A stretch of 64,000 bases of DNA from the NCBI GenBank assembly GCA_018340375.1, contig JAFFJZ010000025.1, positions 1,937,501 through 2,001,500 on the forward strand, written 5' to 3'. Shown here in pieces: positions 24,026 to 35,135 of the stretch (positions are counted from its first letter, which is position 1; each line of letters opens with the position of its first letter). The stretch comes from Gonatopus flavifemur (lineage: Eukaryota > Arthropoda > Insecta > Hymenoptera > Dryinidae). The notes beneath the pieces were generated by a model. That model made no database searches, was not told where the DNA came from, and worked only from the letters and a program-made list of their open reading frames with translations. Position numbers and translations under genes: made by a program.

Positions 24026-24105
24026 ATTCTTATTATTATTATAATGATTAAACTTATTATTATTATAATTATAATAATAATAATTATTATTATCATTATT
24101 GTCAA
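23986..24105 (+). repeat. (TTA)n tail / trinucleotide tract
   Basis: Interrupted TTA/ATT run at the 3' end of copy A. Copy B starts within about 10 bp of its end, so the tract forms the junction between two LINE copies. Confidence 0.9.
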
Positions 24106-24117
24106 TACATCCTGGGT

Positions 24118-26660
24118 ATGGCGGCTAGGACAGGTTTGGTGGTCCTAAACGTTGGCAACATCTCAACGTTCCGTCGCCCAGGATACTCGGAGACCATCCC
24201 CGATATTTCCCTCGCCTTCGAGGAGAACTGGAGGGTGGTCGAGGATTACACTGGCAGCGACCATCAGTACATCGAGTTTGGGGTCCACGAGAATGCACGG
24301 GAGGGCAGGGTGCCTCCCCGGCGGCCGAGAAGATGGAACGTCGACCGGGTCGACGTTTGAAGATTTGAACTGGCGATATCCTCGGGGGCAGTGACCCGCG
24401 AGGCTTCGGCCGCCGGTGGGACTCGAATGGTCGACGATTTTGTGGACTCGACCATGAGCCTGATCGCTTCCGCGTGCGATGCCTCCATGCCATGCAGGAG
24501 ACCTGGACACGGGAAGCGCCCCGTGTACTGGTGGACTCCGGAGATTGCTGATGCGCGCGGGGAGTGTCTCCGACCACGCAGGGCCGCTCAGAGGGCGAGA
24601 AATCGCCCAGAAGCGGCGACCAGGTCGGCAGAACACAAGGCAGCGAGGAGACGGGTCCGCAGGGCTATCAATAGGAGCGAAGACTCCTGTTGGAAGAAGC
24701 TGGCGCTGGCTGTCGACGCGGACCCCTGGGGTCTGGGTTACAAAATTGTGACTCAGAGGCTGGGGGCCTGGCGGTCGGCGGTCACGTTGGATGGAGCCCT
24801 CGTGGAGCTAGTTGTCTCGGAGCTTTTCCCGGCGCACCCTGTCTGGCCGCGCCGAGACTTCGGTGACGTGGGCGACGTCCCGCTCTTCACCACTGGGGAG
24901 CTGAGCGTCGCCGTACGTCAGCTGAAGAATAACAAGGCTCCGGGTCCGGATGGTGTGCCGGGGGAGGTTTTGACGATGGTGTGGCGCTGTCGACCCCACT
25001 TGCTGTTAGACATGTACAACGCATGCCTGACGGCTGGGGTCTTCAGCGCGCGCTGGAAGCTCGCTCGCCTTGCTCTCATCGAGAAGGGCAAAGGCGATCC
25101 AGGAATGCCGTCCTCTTACCGGCCGCTGTGCATGTTAGACACAGCGGGAAAGGTGCTAGAGAGGCTCCTCAAGGGGAGACTGCTTCAGGCGATCAATGAG
25201 GCGGGTGGCCTGTCGCCGAAGCAGTACGGGTTCCGTGTGGGTCGCTCGAACCTTGATGCGGTCCAGGAAGTAGTGGAGGCCGTGCGGCGCGCGGAGGATC
25301 ACAATCGTCACACTAGACGGGTGGTCTTCCTCGTGACGTTGGACGTGAGGAACGCGTTCAATTCCGCACGCTGGAGCAACATGCTCTGGGCATTGGAGCA
25401 TACGGTCCGTGTGCCTCTGTACCTCCTCAGGATGGTGGACCACTATCTACAGGGCCGTGCTCTCGTTTACGAGACTACCGCGGGCTGGAAGAGAACTGCG
25501 GTCACGTCGGGAGCGGCGCAGGGGTCCATTCTGGGTCCCGATCTTTGGAATGTCGCTTACAACAGTCTGCTGAGGTCGGAGATGCCCGATGGTTCCCTAC
25601 TGGTTGGGTTTACAGACGACGTTGGCCTACTCATAGAGGCCTGCGACGTTGCGCAAGCCCAGCTGGTACTCAACCAGGCGATGCGACGCATCGAAGCTTG
25701 GATGAGGGAGCATGGGTTATCTCTGGCTCTCGGCAAGACAGAGATCGTGGTTATCACAAAGGAGAGAATCCCTGCTGTCTTCCCTCTGCGGGTGGGGCAG
25801 GAAGTAGTGGAGTCGAAGCCTGCGGCACGGTACCTGAGCCTCACAGTGGACCGGAGGCTTAGCTCCCGGGACCACATCTGGGGAGCTGCCGACAAAGCCG
25901 CTAAGAAGGTCACAGCTCTTAGCAGGCTCATGGCGGATGTCGGTGGCCCCAAGTCGAGCAGGAGACGATTGCTGATGTTCACGGTCAACTCGGTCCTCCT
26001 ATATGGTGCCGAGATCTGGGGGCATGCCATGGAGAAGAAGAGCTGCAGTGCGCGACTGGAGCAAGTCCGAAGACTCGGAGCGCTTCGGGTCGCGTCTGCA
26101 TATCGCACGGTCTCCGGTCCTGCGGTGTTTGTTGTGCCTGGAGTCATTCCCGTTGCGCTCCTCGCTAGGGAACGACAAAGCATCTCCCGGTGAAGCAGGG
26201 CTGGAGAGCAAAGAAGCGAAGTGGCGGCCGAGGAACGTACCCGCACGTTCCTCGCGTGGCAGGTCTCCTGAGACGGAGGGGACCAGGGGAAGATGGACCG
26301 CAAGACTCATCCCTCTGGTCAGACCGTGGACAGAGCGCGAGCATGGAGAGGTGGGATACTTCCTGACCTAGTTCCTTACTGGTCATGGATACTTCAGGAA
26401 GTATCTGCACCAAATGGGGAAAGTAGCGTCACCCGAGTGCCTCTATTGTCCCGACGAGAGGGACCATGCCGAGCACACGTTTTTCGAGTGTGCTCGGTGG
26501 GAAGCACATCGGATGGCGCTACAAACGGAGCTCGGGGACATCACTCCCGAAAACATCGTGGGTCTGATGCTCCGAGATGACTCCAGTTAGCGGGTGGTGG
26601 ACTCCTTCGTACAGTTCATCCTCCGCCTCAAGAAGGTGGACCTGGACAGGGCAGGGTAAC
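24118..26660 (+). pseudogene. LINE ORF2 (endonuclease end + reverse transcriptase), copy B
   Basis: The endonuclease end (24118-24357) has STFRRPGYSETIPDISL and DYTGSDHQYIEF, then a stop and frame change near 24357-24391. A 600-codon frame follows (to 26193), opening at a GTG, so it is a continuation rather than a start. RT motifs in order: NNKAPGPDGVPGEVL, YRPLCMLDTAGKVLERLL, PKQYGFRVGRS, VTLDVRNAFNSARW (motif A), AAQGSILGPDLWNVAYN (motif B) and FTDDVGLL (motif C). Motif C reads FTDD where copy D has YADD; both aspartates remain. After 26193 the C-terminal part is in shifted frames, with one nonsense at about 26370. The element family acts by target-primed reverse transcription; this copy is dead because it lacks the 5' half. 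Confidence 0.9.
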
Positions 26661-26885
26661 TGGCGGCGGTCTTTCGGCTACAGGGGGAAAAAAGGGCCCA
26701 GTTCGAAGTGATGTGATGAACGGTTCCGGGCTGGGTCCGAGGAGGGAAGAGGTGGGTTTGAGTGGGTAAACTGCAATAGGCGCTCAACATCTTCAGCTGA
26801 AGCAGGAGTCCCACATACCGGGGAGCGATGACATCAGCTCCCTGACGGTGCGTGAAGCATTTCCCCCTCTATCAGAAGAGAAAAA

Positions 26886-26922
26886 AAATTATTATTATTA
26901 TTATTATTACTATTATCATTAA
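26886..26922 (+). repeat. (TTA)n tail of copy B
   Basis: Short TTA/ATT run; the 5' region of copy C starts right after it at about 26923. Confidence 0.85.
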
Positions 26923-27224
26923 CTCCGCTTCGAACCGGTCCCAAGCCCGGGACCCTATCTTGCAATTGATGGGGGAGGAGGAGGGATAGAGGAGTAACAC
27001 CTCTCTGAAAAACCGCGGTCCATCTGGCTCCAGATGGTAGCACCGCGTATGGGCCCCTGCCTAGGGTTACAGGTGACACCTGGCCAACGGTCTCGGTGGC
27101 GGATGAGCCACTTCCACAAAATTCCAGGCGCGTCTGTTCACGTATCGGTCGGCGTCCTGGTCGGCGTCTGTTTCCCCATGTTAGGAGCGGCCGGTCAACC
27201 ATCTCTTCTAAAACCGATCCAAAT
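26923..27224 (+). promoter_or_regulatory. Probable 5' UTR / internal promoter region of copy C
   Basis: About 300 bp of GC-rich non-coding sequence between the tail of copy B and the ORF1 start. LINEs of this clade carry their promoter internally in the 5' UTR; that is family knowledge, and no motif is asserted here. Confidence 0.4.
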
Positions 27225-28710
27225 ATGGCCAGTACGAAGACGCAAGAAATCATCACCGTCCAGGGTGGATCGGACCTCCCAGGGCCGGCGCTAGACAAGG
27301 GTGTGCGAACGGGCCCCGCAGCGTCGTTATCATGCAACCGTAGTACAATGGAGGTGGCTCACTTGGGCTCCATTGTAAACATTGCGCCAAGTGATGGAGA
27401 ACGAATAGAAAAGGGGGGTGACGGTGGAGATGATTTGGCTTCCTTTAGGACGCTCATCATTGAATCGGAGAGGAAGGCGGAAGGGAGGCTCGCAGGAATG
27501 CGTCGCCTCATCCAAGGCATGGTGGATGCCATCCAGAAACAGCCTAACGTCAATCGAACCGTGGAGGATGGCATCTCAAGACTGTTGGAGGAGCTGGATG
27601 GGCTGCAGGAGGACACGCGGACGTACGCTCATGTCCGACAGGCCATAGACCGCGAAGCGTTCGATAGGCGGACAGGGAGACCGATACCCGCCCCACGGAA
27701 TTCCCCTGGGAGCTCGCCTCCAACAGGTGGTCAAAAGCTCCCCGCTGTGAGCCCGCCAGAGGCTCCAAGAGCTCCAGTCCGGATGCCCAAGAGGAGAAAA
27801 TCCACTGTGGCCCCCCCACAAGAGGAGTGGACAGTGATCGAGTCGAAGAAGGGAGAGAAGAGGAAGAAGGAGTGGAAGAAGGAACGAAGGGAGAAGGACA
27901 GGGCAACAACGGCCAACCCTCTCGCGCAGCCTCCGGCGAAGCAGGCTCCGACAACGAGACACGAGCAGAAACGACGGCGGCGGACCTTGAAGCCGGACGC
28001 AATCGCCGTGAAACCTGCAGGAGGGAAAACCTACGCGGATGTCCTGTCCACCGTCCGCCACGCTGTGAGACCGCAGGAGCTTCGGGGTCGAAGTGAGCGC
28101 GGTCCATCGCACAAGGAACGGTGAGGTCCTCATTGAAATAAAAAAAGCGACGGACCAGGCCAGGGCGTCTTTCTCAGAGGCGCTCAAGCAGGCTGCACAG
28201 GAGGTGGGCAGCGTCCGGGAGCTGAGGCCAACAGCCAGCCTCGAGATTCGAGACTTGGACGTTTGCTCCACTGAGGTGGAAGTGGAGGCTGCACTGCGGA
28301 ACGAATTACAAGAGTACGGTGGGATCCTGCAGGTTACGCTAACGAAGCCCACCGTGCGTGGTCAAGTCTCGGCCCTTTATGCGGTTGAACAAGCGGCCGC
28401 AAAGAGACTGATGGCCACTGGCAAGATCAGGGTGAGCTGGATTAACAAATGCAGGATCCGGGAAAGAGAGGTCGTACCGAGATGCTACAAGTGTCTCGGT
28501 TACGACCATTAAAGCCGCGGCTGCCAAGGGCCTGACCGGAGCAAGATCTGCTTCCAGTGTGGTGCAGAGGACCACAAGGCAGCGGGATGTACCAGAGATC
28601 CCGCCTGTTACCTCTGCACCGCGGCGGGGAAGCTCGGAACTCATCAAGCGGGTTCCGGGAAGTGTGACGTTTCCCGCAGGGTCCTCGCCCAGACGAAAGG
28701 CAGCAACGTC
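27225..28710 (+). pseudogene. LINE ORF1 (gag-like, CCHC knuckles), copy C
   Basis: The likely start is ATG at 27225 (MASTKTQEIITVQGG). The N-terminal half is charged and low in complexity: lysine/arginine-rich KKGEKRKKEWKKERREKD near 27850. The frame shifts near 28095-28124 into a second frame with RPTASLEIRDLDVCS and, at about 28475, PRCYKCLGYDH, the first zinc knuckle. An in-frame TAA at 28510-28512 then interrupts it; the second and third knuckles (CFQCGAEDHKAAGC and CYLC) follow at about 28549-28620. ORF1 proteins of this clade bind the element RNA. Two lesions make this copy inactive. Confidence 0.85.
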
Positions 28711-28714
28711 CGGA

Positions 28715-30483
28715 ATGGCGGTCGTTCTGCAGTGTAACCTTGATAGGAGTAGGGTGGCTCATGACCTCCTGGCCCAGATCTGTCTCGAAAAACCTGACAT
28801 AGTTCTTATGAGCGAACAGTATCGAGACAGGGAAGCGTCGGGATGGTTTTCCGTTGCCCTCGGCACGGCGGCAATTTGGATCCCTGACACGCGACACTGC
28901 CATGTCGCTTCCCATGGTTCCGGCAGCGGCTTTGTGTGGGTGAGGTGCAGGAAGGTAACATACGTGAGCTGCTACTTCACTCCCAACGAGTCAATACAAA
29001 ACTTCCAGGCAAAACTTGACAGCCTGGAAGATGCTGTACGGGATATGGAGGGCCATAAAATAGTAGCCGGAGACTTCAACGCCAAGTCTCTCGAATGGGG
29101 TGAAGTCAGGCCAGATTCTCGGGGTGGACGAGTTATGGACATGGCATACAGAACTGGTCTGTTCGTGCTTAACACCGGTACAACGTCTACCTTCCGGAGG
29201 CCTGGCTATCGACAGACGATCTTGGACATCTCTCTCGTGACGGAAGATCTGGTGCGCCGTGTCGAGGGCTGGAGGGTGATCGAGGACTACACAGCCAGCG
29301 ATCACCAATACATCACATTCAACATCCGAGATGTGGCTTCAGCCCGTGGCGCGCGTAACCACCCGACGCCCAGATGGAACGTCGCGAAGATGTGCCCTGA
29401 GAGACTGTCTCTGGCGTTGGAACGTGGACAGCTGGGTTTGGACGGGATCCAACAAGAGCTGCCCTCCCGTGGACGAGCAGAAGCAGTGGTGGATATTGCA
29501 ATGCGTCACATCCACCGCGCTTGTCGGGAGGCAGTGCCGAGGAGTCGGAGAAGAAATGAGAGGATACCGCTATATTGGTGGACGGACGAGATCGCGGCGC
29601 TGAGGAGCGAGAGTCTCAGACTCAGACGCATGCTCAACCAGACCATGCGTCACGTCCGTTCCTGGATGGACGGCCACGGGTTGCAGCTGGCATTGGCGGA
29701 GACCGAGATCGTGCTCCTCACCAAGAAGCATATCCCCCTGATCAGGGATATGCAGGTGGGACAGGTGACGGTCCAGACGAAGGCATCGATGAAATACCTG
29801 GGGGTGTGCCAAGATTCACGGCTCACCTTCTGGGAAGGAATGAGGAGCAGAGCGGACAAGGCGGCGGAAATAGTCACATCGTTGAGCAGGGCATGGCCAA
29901 TATCGGCGGCTCCAGACCCTGCAGGAGAAAACTACTCCTACGAACCGCCGAGTCCATCATGCTCTACGGTGCCAAAGTCTGGGCCGATGCGCTGTGGTAC
30001 GAAAAATACCAGAAGCGCATGGCCGCAGTTCAGCGGAGAGGGGCCCCCCGTATCGCCTGCTCCTACCGCACGGTCTCGGAGCCTGCAGCGTTGGTCGTTG
30101 CGGGGGTCATACCAATTGACCTCCTCGCCCGGGAACGGAGGTCCGTCCACCATAGAGCTTCCGTCGCAGGGAGGGATGAAGCGAGGCGTCAAGCTAGAGA
30201 CGTGTCTTTGCGTACCTGGCGAGAACGGTGGCAAGGGGAGTCGTGAGCCAGATGGACAGCGAGGATAATACGACTCCAAACGAGACGATGCCCTCCACAC
30301 GTCCTCCGAGTGTAAGGAGTGGCGGGCGGAGAAAAGTCGTCTCGAAGAGATCTACGGCAGCGTGACTCCGGAGAACATCGTTGGAGCCATGCTGCTAAGC
30401 CAGGACGCATGGACTAATGTCGCTAGCTTTGCGGAGTCGGTCCTGCGACGGAAGAAGAGGGTCCTCGATGCGAGAGCCAGCAG
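28715..30483 (+). pseudogene. LINE ORF2 with in-frame loss of the RT core, copy C
   Basis: The start is taken at ATG 28715 (MAVVLQCNLDRSR), the usual start of the APE-type endonuclease; longer frames upstream open at GTG. Endonuclease motifs: VAGDFNAKSLEWG, STFRRPGYRQTILDISL and DYTASDHQYITF. At about 29625 the sequence passes from SLRLRRM directly to LNQTMRHVRSWMDGHG, which in copies B and D are about 1.1 kb apart; motifs A, B and C are thus absent, yet the frame stays open to 30268 across the deletion. The C-terminal region (LLLRTAESIMLYGAKVWA and onward) continues in another frame from about 29830 to 30246. After that the CCHC part is deleted and only the last 60 or so codons remain (about 30290-30483). 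Confidence 0.87.
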
Positions 30484-30582
30484 GTGAATCGTAATGGGAC
30501 CTCGGATCCTCGTACGATTCCAGGATCAGCGGGAAAAGGCGTAGAGTCAACACAGAGGGCGGACCAGATCGAGGACAACATC

Positions 30583-31878
30583 ATGATTGGTTCCCCCTCA
30601 AAAAGACATTACATCCAGAAGATGCGAGAAGGAGAAGAGAGGATGTGGCGTAAGTGCGAGGGCATCCTCAACAAGATGGAGAGTACCACCAACAGACAGA
30701 GGAACATTAGCATGGACGTCAAAAATGGCATCGACGATCTACAAGGAGCCCTCGCCGAGATCCAGATGTACAGGACGTCCTGGAAGGAGAGAGAGAAGGA
30801 GCTGCATCTCCAACTGCGCTCTCCTACTCCCTACGCCACTCAACAAGCTACACGATCACCATGTGGAAGCCAAATTGCAGCAGAGCACACGCCAACCAAC
30901 AAGACTCCTGAGAAAAGAGCTGCCAACAGCCCGGCTGAACAACAGGTGGTCGTGCAGAAGGAGAAAAAGGAGACATCAAGCCCGGCTCAAAACTGGCGAA
31001 AAGTCAAGTCACGGAGACAGAGGAGAGTTGCTGCACCTTCAGCCACCATAACTCCTGTGCCAGCAGCAGCCGGCTCGGAACAACAAGGGGAGAAGGCGAA
31101 GAGGAAGAAGAAAAAGAGGAAAAAGATCGAACTGCAGAGAGATAAAAGACGCGCAGATGCTTCCTTGATCAAACCTGCACGAGGAACTAGTTACGCCGAC
31201 ATCCTGGGGGAAATCAAAACCAGTCAAGAGTTAGGAGAGAAAGCTGCGGACGTAAGGTGCATACGTCAGACGAAATCTGTGGACCTCCTAATAGAACTCG
31301 GCAAGGGCACAAGAGATAAATCTGCCTTGAGCAGTGCTCTCACATCTGTCCTAGGGGATGGAGCTACTGTACAAAGTATAGAACCCACCGTAACCCTGGA
31401 AATACTCGACCTGGACAGCCTCACTACACCTGAGGAAGTAACTGATGCTCTGAAGCGTGAGATTGGTGACGAGATTGGCGATGTACGAGTTCGCCTTACA
31501 AGACCAAACAGGAGGGCAGTCCGCGCAGCGTTTTTGGAGCTGAACCAGAAAGCAGCGGCCAGGATCATGAAGGAGGAGGGACTGGAAGTGGGTTTGGTCA
31601 GATGCCGAGTGCGTCAAAAAGCCTTACTCCCTCGTTGCTATAGATGTCTCCACTACGGCCACGAGGCCAGGGATTGCGAAGGAGTTGATCGCAGCGAGGT
31701 CTGTTTCAGATGTGGTCAACATGGCCACAAGAGGAAGGACTGCACGGGACTAGAGCGCTGCGTATTGTGTACAGACCTAGGACTCGAGGAAAAACATCTA
31801 AGTCACGTCCCTGGAGCAGGAGGATGCGCGGCACTCAAACGAGCACGAGCCGGCGCTATGGAGAAAAAACCACCGTGA
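30583..31878 (+). CDS. LINE ORF1, gag-like protein with zinc knuckles (copy D)
   Basis: Open to the stop at 31878. The frame is open from 30484 but begins there with GTG; the first ATG in frame is 30583 (MIGSPSKRHYIQ). Predicted about 431 residues. The N-terminal third is likely coiled (charged helix around EGEERMWRKCEGILNKMES). The middle is lysine-rich with KAKRKKKKRKKIELQRDKR. The C-terminus has knuckles CYRCLHYGHEARDC, CFRCGQHGHKRKDC and a third CVLC. Family role: RNA-binding component of the retrotransposition particle. The frame is unbroken, but its 5' leader is gone, so transcription from its own promoter is doubtful. Confidence 0.87.
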   Translation: MIGSPSKRHYIQKMREGEERMWRKCEGILNKMESTTNRQRNISMDVKNGIDDLQGALAEIQMYRTSWKEREKELHLQLRSPTPYATQQATRSPCGSQIAAEHTPTNKTPEKRAANSPAEQQVVVQKEKKETSSPAQNWRKVKSRRQRRVAAPSATITPVPAAAGSEQQGEKAKRKKKKRKKIELQRDKRRADASLIKPARGTSYADILGEIKTSQELGEKAADVRCIRQTKSVDLLIELGKGTRDKSALSSALTSVLGDGATVQSIEPTVTLEILDLDSLTTPEEVTDALKREIGDEIGDVRVRLTRPNRRAVRAAFLELNQKAAARIMKEEGLEVGLVRCRVRQKALLPRCYRCLHYGHEARDCEGVDRSEVCFRCGQHGHKRKDCTGLERCVLCTDLGLEEKHLSHVPGAGGCAALKRARAGAMEKKPP

Positions 31879-34858
31879 TTCACGTACTTCAGTGCAATCT
31901 GCATCGGAGCAGGACAGCCGATGACCTTCTTCGTCAACTGTCTCGCGAGAAAGGAGTAGATCTGATCCTTATCAATGAACCGTACCGAATCCCAAACACA
32001 CCTGGCTGGTACGCTGATAACACTGGCACAGCAGCCGTTTGGATCGTGGATCCAACGAAATTCAACATCCAAGCACATGGTGCAGGGGAGGGTTTCGTCT
32101 GGGTGGAGACGGATTCCATTGAATTCTACAGCTGCTACCTCACGCCAAGCGACGGAATAGCGGATTTCAGGCAGAAGATGAGGTGTATTGGAGATCAACT
32201 TCTCGACACGCCTGGAAACTCATTGGTAGCTGGAGATTTCAACTCCAGAGCGATTGAATGGGGCATGACTTCGACAGATGCCAGGGGTAAAGTAGTAGTC
32301 GAAATGACCACCCGAACAGGACTGATGGTCCTGAATGTCGGAGACGTTCCTACATTTCGGCGACCAGGTTGCGTCGGAACAATCCCTGACATAACGCTCT
32401 GCTCAGAAGGTTTAGCACACAAAGTTCAGAACTGGAAGGTGCTGGAGGATTATACAGGAAGCGACCACCAGTATATTTTCTACAGCATTCTCGAAAATAA
32501 TAGGATGGAGACCCAACAACTGAAGACGACACAACGCTGGAGCCTAGACGAAGCAGATTGAGAGAAATTTAAGAGCATCATCTCTCAACCCCTTCGAATA
32601 CCTCAAACCTCGACTGGAGGGGAACGCGCCTGGGCAGGTGCCATTTCGGACTCAACGATGCAAGTAGTGAAGAAAGCATGTCGAGCCTCCATGCCTACGA
32701 GTAGGCCACGACATAAGAAACGTCCGGTATACTGGTAGACCACAGAAATCGCACCTCTACGTGCGAAATGTTTTCAGCTTAGAAGGAGAGCACAGCGTGC
32801 AAAACGTCCAAATCGTGAAGACGCACTCGAGGCTGAATACAAGGCGGCCAAGAAGCAACTCCGGGGTACATTTGATACAAGCAAAGCGCGCTGCTGAGAA
32901 AAGTTGAGGCAGGAGGTCAACACGGACCCTTGGGGGCTGGGATACAAGCTGGTTACCCAACAACTGGGAGCTTTCAAGCAGAGAGCGCTCATGGATGCTG
33001 ACACCACAAATCACATCGTGAGCGCTCTTTTCCCTGCCCATCCACCGCGGGAGCCTCGCCACGATAGAGCTGTCAGGGATGTACCACTCTTCACACAGGG
33101 AGAGCTGCAAATGGCAGCAAAGTCGCTGCGGAACAAGAAGGCACCTGGGCCAGACGGTTTCCCCGCTGAAGTCATTAAGATGGTAGCACAGGAGGACCCT
33201 CAATTGTTACTCGGGACGTACAACGAATGTCCGAGGGTGGGGGCGTTCCCCAAACGCTGGGAAATCGCACGCTTAGCGCTAATCGACAAAGGAAGAGGAG
33301 ATCCACACGCACCAGCGGATTACCAGCCGCTGTGCATGTTGGACACGGCCGGTAAACTGTACGAGAAACTCGTGAGATCACGGTTACAAACGGCAATCGA
33401 GAGCAACGGTGGACTGTCCTCAAGGCAATACGGCTTCCGTAAGGGACGATCTACGGTGGATGCCATGCAAGAGGTGGTGGAAGCAGTGAAAACAGCGGAG
33501 GCCCACAATCACTTCTCTCGTCGCGTAGTTCTGCTGGTGACGCTGGATGTTAGAAACGCCTTCAATTCCCTGAGGTGGAAGGACGTTCTCCACGCTCTGG
33601 AATACGATTTTCGAGTACCGGAGAGCTTGCTGAGGATTATTGATGATTATTTCAGTGACAGAGTGCTCCGCTACGATACATCAGATGGGCAAAGGGCTAT
33701 GTCGATCACGGCGGGTGCAGCACAGGGTTCCATTCTTGGTCCAGACTTGTGGAACGTGGCGTATGACGGTCTACTGAGGGAAGAGATGCCTGACGAGACG
33801 GTGAAGGTGGGATATGCTGACGACGTAGGCATATTGATTGCGGCCAGAACCATCGAACGGGCTCAACAGAAATTAAATCAAGTGATGATAACTGTGACAA
33901 GGTGGATGAGACAACATGAAATGACACTCGCCCTCAATGAAACCGAAGTGGTCGTCCTCACCAAACAAAGGATCAACACCACCTACCCTTACGAATCGGC
34001 AGCGAAACAGTGCAGACGGAGGAGGTCATACGGTATCTGGGCTTTGTGGTAGACTGCGAGCTCTCTTTCGGGGATCAGATCCGCAGGACCTCGGAGAAAG
34101 CTGCGAAGAAAGTCGCGGAGCTCAGCAGACTCATGATTAACATCGGTGGGCCGCGTTCCAGCAAACGATGGCTTCTCATGACGGTAGTCAACTCGATCCT
34201 CCTCTACGGAGCAGAAGTCTGGGCCGAAGCGCTAAGGAAACAAAGCTACAGAAGACGTGTTGCCAGAGTCCAGAGAGCGGCAGCCCTGAGAATTGCCTCA
34301 TCCTACCGGACAGTATCTGAACCGGCAGTATTGGCAATAGCCAGCGTCATACCCATCGGGCTACTGGCGAGGGAACGCAGAGCGGTGTATCAACGCGGAA
34401 TGGAAGCTCGGAAGGACACTTTGAGGAAAGAAGAGCGGGGCGTTACTTTCCAGATGTGGCAGACGTCGTGGGAGAACGAATCCAGGGGTAAATGGACCGT
34501 CAGGCTGATAAGACACCTGGAGCCGTGGGTTTCGAGGAACCATGGAGAAGTGGATTATTTCTTGACACAACTGCTCAGCGGTCACGGGTATTACAGGGCG
34601 TACCTATACAAGATTGGGAGAGCTACATCCCCGAATTGTATGTACTGCCCTGGAATGAAGGACGACGTGCAGCACACTTTTTTCACCTGTGCGAGATGGG
34701 TTGAGCGAAGGAGTGACATTGAAGAGGATGCTGGTGATTCGACACCGGATACGATTATCCCGTACATGATGAGAGGCGAAGAGGAATGGAACCAGGTGGC
34801 ACATTATGCCAGAGCAGTTCTCTCCGCAAAAAAACGTGACCTAGACCGTACGAGCTAG
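31824..34858 (+). pseudogene. LINE ORF2, endonuclease-reverse transcriptase (copy D)
   Basis: The start is taken at ATG 31824, overlapping ORF1. Endonuclease: VLQCNLHRSRTADDLL, VAGDFNSRAIEWG, TFRRPGCVGTIPDITL, DYTGSDHQYIF. Stops follow in frame at 32559-32561 (TGA), 32736-32738 (TAG) and 32895-32897 (TGA), all in the linker between endonuclease and RT. RT: NKKAPGPDGFPAEV, CMLDTAGKLYEKLV, RQYGFRKGRSTVDAMQ, VTLDVRNAFNSLRW, AAQGSILGPDLWNVAYD and the catalytic YADD. A frameshift at about 33990-34010 moves the C-terminal domain to a new frame (34010-34858), which ends with the zinc motif CMYCPGMKDDVQHTFFTC. The RT palm itself is undamaged. Known role of the family: target-primed reverse transcription. 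Confidence 0.92.
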
Positions 34859-35133
34859 GTTCATAGCTGATGAGAAGCGGAAGAAGTTGGTCAAAGAAGA
34901 CCCAAACGACGGACCTAGCCCGAAGTGATGTGTCAAACGGTTCCAGGCTAACGTCCAGGCGCGGAGAGGTGGGTTTTAGTGGGTATACTGCGATAGGCAC
35001 CTAACATCATAAGCCATAGCCGGAGTCCCACACACCGGAGAGCAATAACACCTGCTCTCTGACGGTGCATAAAGCATTTCCCACCTCTATAAAAAAGGGA
35101 AGAAAAAAAAATTATCATTATTATTATTATTGA
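34859..35133 (+). other. Conserved LINE 3' UTR and (TTA)n tail (copy D)
   Basis: Shares ggtgggttttagtgggtata, ggagtcccacacacc and ctgacggtgcataaagcatt with the UTRs of copies A and B despite the divergence of their coding regions. Such conserved 3' ends are normally what the element's reverse transcriptase recognises. Confidence 0.75.
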
Positions 35134-35135
35134 GG

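Larger units (their letters stand above)
22800..24110 (+). mobile_element. R1-clade LINE copy A, 5'-truncated
   Basis: Contains only the C-terminal third of ORF2, a 3' UTR (23790-23985) and a long (TTA)n tail with interruptions (about 23986-24105). The UTR shares ggtgggttttagtgggtata, ggagtcccacac and gcataaagcatttcccc with copies B and D. The 5' truncation falls near 22800-22830, where similarity to copy B begins. GC content jumps sharply relative to the AT-rich sequence on the left. Confidence 0.9.
24112..26925 (+). mobile_element. R1-clade LINE copy B, 5'-truncated
   Basis: Begins inside the endonuclease, directly after the tail of copy A, and ends in a 3' UTR (about 26660-26880) and (TTA)n at about 26886-26920. 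Its UTR matches those of A and D. The inner reverse-transcriptase region is one long open frame. Confidence 0.92.
26923..30483 (+). mobile_element. R1-clade LINE copy C, internally deleted
   Basis: Has a 5' UTR-like leader (26923-27224), gag-like ORF1, and ORF2 whose reverse-transcriptase core is missing. The 3' end stops at the ORF2 terminator, without the 3' UTR and tail found in A, B and D; copy D begins at once. It therefore appears to have been joined to D by recombination or deletion. Confidence 0.85.
30484..35135 (+). mobile_element. R1-clade LINE copy D, near full length
   Basis: ORF1 and ORF2 overlap by about 55 nt in different frames, as usual for the clade, and are followed by a 3' UTR (34859-35092) and a (TTA)n tail (about 35110-35133). 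It is clearly diverged from copies B and C, so it represents a second subfamily. The 5' UTR is missing: the junction with copy C falls directly before the ORF1 frame. Lesions are few (three stops, one frameshift in ORF2). Confidence 0.9.

Noticed and set aside
25557..26303. 248-codon minus-strand frame inside LINE copy B (and similar ones in C and D)
   Set aside because: Antisense shadows of GC-rich LINE coding sequence.
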